A stretch of DNA of 64,000 nucleotides, taken from assembly GCA_027490095.1 (NCBI GenBank), contig JAIXYT010000026.1, positions 1-64,000 of the forward strand. The letters run 5' to 3'. Below, in pieces: positions 60,197 to 64,000 of this stretch (within the stretch, counting starts at the first letter, position 1; every line of letters starts with the position of its first letter). The position numbers and the translations under genes are program-made. The DNA comes from Sphingomonadales bacterium (lineage in GTDB: Bacteria; Pseudomonadota; Alphaproteobacteria; Sphingomonadales; Sphingomonadaceae). Under the pieces are notes generated by a model. That model was not told the origin of the DNA. It did no database searches and worked only from the letters and a program-made list of their open reading frames with translations.

Positions 60197-60228
60197 CGCA
60201 TCACTCTGGGGCACAGCGGCAGCCCTCG

Positions 60229-61581
60229 TCAACGGCGACCCCCGGTGCGGAGTTTCGACTTCTTGATGAGCCCTTCATACTGGTGCGCCAGCAGATGGCC
60301 CTGGATCTGGGCGACCGTGTCCATCGTCACGTTCACGACGATCAGCAGCGAGGTGCCGCCGAGCGCCGCGATCATGCCGACCCGGCTGATCAGGAACTCG
60401 GGCAACAGGCAGACCAGCGTGAGGTAGGCGGCGCCGATCACGGTGATGCGGGTCAGCACATAGTCGAGGTAGGTCGCGGTCTTCTCGCCGGGGCGGATGC
60501 CCGGCACGAAGCCGCCGTACTTCTTCAGATTTTCGGCCGTTTCCTCGGGGTTGAAGACGACGGCCGTGTAGAAGAAGCTGAAGAAGATGATGCCGCCGGC
60601 ATAGAGGAGCATGTACAGCGGCGCGCCGTGCTGCAGCGAGGTGGTGATCGTCAGCAGCCAGTCCGGGCCGCCTTCCTGGCCCATGAACTGCGCCACCGTC
60701 AGCGGCAGCAGCAGCAGCGACGAGGCGAAGATCGGCGGGATCACGCCGGCGGTGTTCAGCTTCAGCGGCAGGTGGCTGCTGTCGCCCTGGAACATGCGGC
60801 TGCCGACCTGGCGCTTGGGATACTGGATCGGGATCCGCCGCTGCGCACGCTCCATCAGGCAGATGAAGGCGATGACGGCAAGGCCGACGATGATGACCGC
60901 CAGCATGAAGCCGACCGAGATGGCCCCCGTGCGGGTCTGTTCGAACAGGCCGCCGAGCGCCATGGGCAGCTGCGCCACGATGCCGGCCATGATGATGAGG
61001 CTGATGCCGTTGCCGATGCCGCGGCTGGTGATCTGCTCGCCCAGCCACATCAGGAACATCGTGCCGCCAAGCAGCGTGATGATGGTGCTGATCCGGAAGA
61101 ACCAGCCCGGATCGATCACGGCCGAGATGCCCGACGACGCGCCCCACCCTTCCAGGCCGACGGCGATGCCATAGCCCTGGAAGATGGTCAGCACGACGGT
61201 GCCGAAGCGGGTGTACTGGTTCAGCTTCTTGCGACCGCTCTCGCCTTCCTTCTTCAGCGCCTTCCAGGGCTCGTAGATGGAGCCCATCAGCTGCACGACG
61301 ATCGAGGCGGTGATGTAGGGCATGATGCCGAGCGCGATGATCGACATCCGCTCCAGCGCGCCGCCCGAGAACATGTTCACGAAATCGAGCACGCCGCCCG
61401 CCGTCTGGTTGAACAGCTGGGCGAGCGCCTGCGGGTCGATGCCCGGCAGCGGCACGAAGGAGCAAAGGCGGAAGACGATCAGCGCGCCGATGGTGAACCA
61501 CAGGCGCTTCTTGAGCTCGGTCGCCTTGGAAAAGTTGGCGAAGCTCAGATTCTGGGCAAGCGAGTCGGCGGCTGTCGCCAT
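60229..61581 (-). CDS. secY: Protein translocase subunit SecY
   Basis: A 450-residue ten-helix channel: ELKKRLWFTIGALIVFRLCSFVPLPGID, GIMPYITASIVVQLM, GIGNGISLIIMAGIVAQLP, KRQVGSRMFQGDSSHLPLKLNTAGVIPPIFASSLLLLP and GFVPGIRPGEKTATYLDYVLTRIT. It forms the Sec pore with SecE and SecG in the inner membrane. It follows rplO in the spc operon with a 149-bp gap. Confidence 0.98.
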   Translation of the reverse strand: MATAADSLAQNLSFANFSKATELKKRLWFTIGALIVFRLCSFVPLPGIDPQALAQLFNQTAGGVLDFVNMFSGGALERMSIIALGIMPYITASIVVQLMGSIYEPWKALKKEGESGRKKLNQYTRFGTVVLTIFQGYGIAVGLEGWGASSGISAVIDPGWFFRISTIITLLGGTMFLMWLGEQITSRGIGNGISLIIMAGIVAQLPMALGGLFEQTRTGAISVGFMLAVIIVGLAVIAFICLMERAQRRIPIQYPKRQVGSRMFQGDSSHLPLKLNTAGVIPPIFASSLLLLPLTVAQFMGQEGGPDWLLTITTSLQHGAPLYMLLYAGGIIFFSFFYTAVVFNPEETAENLKKYGGFVPGIRPGEKTATYLDYVLTRITVIGAAYLTLVCLLPEFLISRVGMIAALGGTSLLIVVNVTMDTVAQIQGHLLAHQYEGLIKKSKLRTGGRR

Positions 61582-61730
61582 CGTTTCTTCCTATCAGGGG
61601 CGTATGTCCCGTCAGGCCGGGCGCCACATCCGGATGTCGATGTAGGCGCTCGCCCGTGCCGAGAAAAGCCCAAAGGGAGACGGGAAGGCCGGCGCGCGAA
61701 ACGCCCCGGCCGATCCCGTCCGATCCTGCC

Positions 61731-62210
61731 TCAGGCGGCCGCTTCGGCCTTCTTGGCCGGAAGGGTAACGGTGCCGCCTGCCTTCTCGACCGCTTCGCGC
61801 GCCGACTTGGTGACGCCGGCCACATGCAGGTCGAGCTTCGCCTTCAGTTCGCCCTTGCCGAGCAGGCGCACGCCGTCGCGCGGCTGGTTCAAGAGGCCAG
61901 CTGCCTGCAGCGCCGCGATGTCGACGGGCTTGGTGGCATCCAGCTTGCCGGCATCGACCGCGCGCTGCAGCGCACCGATGTTCACTTCGCTCCACTCCGC
62001 GCGGTTCGGCTTGTTGAAGCCGCGCTTCGGGATGCGCATGTGCAGCGGCATCTGGCCGCCCTCGAAGCCCTTGATGGCCACGCCCGAGCGGCTCTTCTGG
62101 CCCTTCTGGCCGCGCCCGGCCGTCTTGCCGAGGCCCGAGCCGATGCCGCGACCGACGCGAACGCTGTCCTTGCGGGCGCCGGCGTTATCCTTGAGTTCGT
62201 TCAGTTTCAT
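61731..62210 (-). CDS. rplO: Ribosomal protein L15
   Basis: A 159-residue L15: [43 protein letters not shown] is the conserved N-terminus wrapping 23S rRNA, followed by [17 protein letters not shown] and a C-terminal [19 protein letters not shown] late 50S assembly protein. Position between rpmD and secY is canonical. Confidence 0.98.
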   Translation of the reverse strand: MKLNELKDNAGARKDSVRVGRGIGSGLGKTAGRGQKGQKSRSGVAIKGFEGGQMPLHMRIPKRGFNKPNRAEWSEVNIGALQRAVDAGKLDATKPVDIAALQAAGLLNQPRDGVRLLGKGELKAKLDLHVAGVTKSAREAVEKAGGTVTLPAKKAEAAA

Positions 62211-62261
62211 TGCACTCGCTTTCGCTTGTCACGCGCTATGTGAGAGATCGGATCGAGGGCC

Positions 62262-62477
62262 TCAGCCCTCGACCTTCACCATGTGCTGCACCTTGGCGAT
62301 CATGCCGCGCACGGCCGGGGTATCCTCCAGCTCGCGCGTGCGGTGCATCTTGTTGAGACCCAGGCCGACGAGCGTCGCGCGCTGGTCCTTGGTGCGGCGG
62401 ATCGGCGAACCGGTCTGCGTCACCTTGAGGGTCTTGGCAGCCGCTTCCGGGGCGGCGTCCGTCTTCTTGGCAGCCAT
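62262..62477 (-). CDS. rpmD: Ribosomal protein L30
   Basis: A 71-residue L30: [54 protein letters not shown] is the whole family core. The first 14 residues ([14 protein letters not shown]) are an extra Ala/Lys tail. GAGGAG lies 8 nt before the ATG, supporting this longer form. Confidence 0.97.
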   Translation of the reverse strand: MAAKKTDAAPEAAAKTLKVTQTGSPIRRTKDQRATLVGLGLNKMHRTRELEDTPAVRGMIAKVQHMVKVEG

Positions 62478-62489
62478 TGCTCAGTCTCC

Positions 62490-63227
62490 TCAGGCGACAA
62501 CCGCGTCGGCGTCGGCCGCGGCCTGGGCCGGGCTGATGTCGCCGCGACGGGCCAGCAGGTCCGCCACCTTCTTGCCGCGACGCTGGGCAACCGTCCGGGG
62601 GGACGTCTGCTCTTCCAGCGCGGCGAAGGTCGCACGCACCATGTTGTAGGGGTTGTTGGAACCGGTCGACTTGGAGACGACGTCGGCAACGCCCAGGCTT
62701 TCGAACACGGCGCGCATCGGGCCGCCCGCGATGATGCCGGTACCCGGCGTCGCGGAACGGACGTGCACCTTGCCGGCGCCGAAGTGGCCATAGCCGTCAT
62801 GGTGCAGCGTGCGGCCTTCGCGCAGCGGAACGCGGATCATCGTCTTCTTGGCGGCAGCGGTAGCCTTCGAGATGGCTTCCGGCACTTCGCGCGCCTTGCC
62901 ATGCCCGAAGCCCACGCGGCCCTTGCCGTCGCCGACGACGACGAGCGCTGCAAAGCCGAAGCGCTTGCCGCCCTTCACCGTCTTCGAGACGCGGTTGATG
63001 TGGACCAGCTTCTCGATCAGCTCCTGGCCGTCCTCGCCGTCGGCAGCCCTGGGTTCACGCCCACGGCGGTTGCCGTCGCGGCCGCCACGGTCACCGCCGG
63101 GGCCACCGCGCCCGCGGCCGCCACCGGGGCCACCGCGCCCACCGCGTGGACCACGACCCTGGCGCTGTTCGTCCTGCGGCGCAGCGTCTGCGGCAGGAAC
63201 TTCGGTTTCGATCACGTCGTCAGCCAT
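62490..63227 (-). CDS. rpsE: Ribosomal protein S5 with Gly/Arg-rich N-terminal extension
   Basis: A 245-residue S5. The normal core starts near residue 68 ([50 protein letters not shown]) and continues to [26 protein letters not shown]. Residues about 22-60 are an RGG-like region ([20 protein letters not shown]). Typical S5 has about 165 residues. The protein shapes the mRNA entry site of the 30S subunit. The start at 63227 follows the rplR stop directly. Confidence 0.96.
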   Translation of the reverse strand: MADDVIETEVPAADAAPQDEQRQGRGPRGGRGGPGGGRGRGGPGGDRGGRDGNRRGREPRAADGEDGQELIEKLVHINRVSKTVKGGKRFGFAALVVVGDGKGRVGFGHGKAREVPEAISKATAAAKKTMIRVPLREGRTLHHDGYGHFGAGKVHVRSATPGTGIIAGGPMRAVFESLGVADVVSKSTGSNNPYNMVRATFAALEEQTSPRTVAQRRGKKVADLLARRGDISPAQAAADADAVVA

Positions 63228-63228
63228 A

Positions 63229-63582
63229 TCAGAACTCCAGTCCGCCCTCGCGGGCGGCATCCGCCAGCGCCTTCACCCGGCCGTGGAACAGGAAGCCGCC
63301 ACGGTCGAACACGACCTTGGAGACGCCCGCCGCCTTGGCGCGTTCGGCCAGCAGCTTGCCGATCGTGGCAGCCGCCGCGACCGTTGCACCCGTGCCCGAG
63401 AAATCCTTCTCGAGCGTGGAGGCGGCAGCGATGGTGCGGCCGGCCGCATCGTCGATCACCTGCGCATAGATATGCTGCTGCGAGCGGTGCACCGACAGGC
63501 GGGGGCGCCCGCCGGCCTTTGAGACGAGGGCCGTGCGCACACGGCGCCGACGGGCCTCGAACGGGGAAAGATGCTTCACCAT
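63229..63582 (-). CDS. rplR: Ribosomal protein L18
   Basis: A 117-residue L18: [54 protein letters not shown] and [28 protein letters not shown]. It binds 5S rRNA. Its ATG overlaps the rplF stop (TAATG). Confidence 0.98.
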   Translation of the reverse strand: MVKHLSPFEARRRRVRTALVSKAGGRPRLSVHRSQQHIYAQVIDDAAGRTIAAASTLEKDFSGTGATVAAAATIGKLLAERAKAAGVSKVVFDRGGFLFHGRVKALADAAREGGLEF

Positions 63583-64000
63583 TACTTCTTCTTCCCTTCC
63601 TTGCGGAAGATGAACTCGCCGCGATACTTGATGCCCTTGCCCTTGTAGGGCTCAGGCTTGCGCCAGCGCCGGATCTCGGCTGCCACCTGGCCCACCTTCT
63701 GGCGGTCAGAGCCCGAGATCTCGACCGTGGTCTGGTCCGGCGTCTTGATGGTGATCCCCTCGGGGATGTCATACTCGACGTCGTGGCTGTAGCCGAGCTG
63801 CAGCTTCAGGATCTTGCCCTGCACGCTGGCGCGGTAGCCGACCCCGGTGATCTCCAGCACCTTGGTGAACCCGTCGGACACGCCGACGACCAGGTTGGAA
63901 ACCAGCGTGCGCTGCATGCCCCAGAAGGCACGGGCGCGCTTGGTGTCGTTGGCGGGCGTCACCCGGATCTCGCTGGCGTCGACGACGTAGCTGATGTCCG
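63582..64000 (-). CDS. rplF: Ribosomal protein L6, C-terminal part (cut by window edge)
   Basis: The gene runs off the right edge, so about 40 N-terminal residues are missing. The visible part has [36 protein letters not shown] and [28 protein letters not shown], the L6 signature. In-frame sequence continues past 63962 to the border ([12 protein letters not shown]), so the GTG at 63962 is not the start. Confidence 0.97.
   Translation of the reverse strand, partial: DISYVVDASEIRVTPANDTKRARAFWGMQRTLVSNLVVGVSDGFTKVLEITGVGYRASVQGKILKLQLGYSHDVEYDIPEGITIKTPDQTTVEISGSDRQKVGQVAAEIRRWRKPEPYKGKGIKYRGEFIFRKEGKKK

Noticed and set aside
63582-63962. rplF starting at GTG 63962
   Set aside because: The open frame continues to the window edge and L6 needs about 40 more N-terminal residues.

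Overview
The window is high-GC DNA from an alphaproteobacterium, most likely a member of the Sphingomonadales. Evidence: TonB-dependent receptors of sphingomonad type, CarD, an exosortase-A-associated enzyme pair, a LexA box of the alphaproteobacterial GTTC-N7-GTTC type, an S5 protein with a Gly/Arg-rich N-terminal extension, and widespread GTG/TTG starts. It is chromosomal: recA, guaA, der, bamB and the spc/alpha ribosomal operons are all present. No rRNA, tRNA, IS element or CRISPR array was seen.

Region 1 (1-6926) is a sugar-acid catabolic locus: a TonB receptor (cut by the window edge), a GntR/FadR-type regulator, an SDR dehydrogenase, a KDPG/KDPGal aldolase, a sodium:solute symporter, an SMP-30 lactonase and a PfkB-type 2-keto-3-deoxy-sugar-acid kinase. 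These give uptake, oxidation to a lactone, hydrolysis, phosphorylation and cleavage, i.e. a De Ley-Doudoroff-like route. The dehydratase step is not in the window. Three near-identical 15-bp AT-rich palindromes overlap the inferred promoters and are probably the regulator's operators.

Region 2 (7362-19508) is the most interesting part. It holds a DgcA/dipeptide-epimerase-like enolase-superfamily enzyme, a DgcN (DUF1611) protein, a serine beta-lactamase-family hydrolase fused to a VanX-type D-Ala-D-Ala dipeptidase, a class A beta-lactamase-like protein, a TonB receptor and an N-acyl-D-amino-acid deacylase-like amidohydrolase. Two paralogous XRE-cupin regulators flank it. I infer a scavenging system for D-amino-acid-containing peptides or muropeptides. 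A shared 17-bp palindrome lies before the epimerase, before dgcN and between the receptor and the deacylase.

Region 3 (19804-26857): an FNR-type oxygen sensor, ompW and hemN (an FNR box lies between the last two), an MgtC-like protein and MgtE, DUF1489, and an exported DUF2807 protein.

Region 4 (27206-53477) is mostly housekeeping: carD, recA (with LexA box), a soluble hybrid kinase, a molybdopterin oxidoreductase, smpB, dapA, a lytic transglycosylase, greB, ppk2, def, recR, fmt-truA, an orphan exosortase-associated decarboxylase/ligase pair joined to der-bamB-yfgM, panB, an arsC-lipoprotein operon, two glutathione transferases, a LysR/AhpD-like divergent pair and ada. A parS-like palindrome sits between greB and ppk2.

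Region 5 (53438-64000): guaA, a thioesterase, an iron alcohol dehydrogenase, then the 3' end of the spc operon and the alpha operon, all on the minus strand, in transcriptional order rplF-rplR-rpsE-rpmD-rplO-secY-adk-rpsM-rpsK-rpoA-rplQ.
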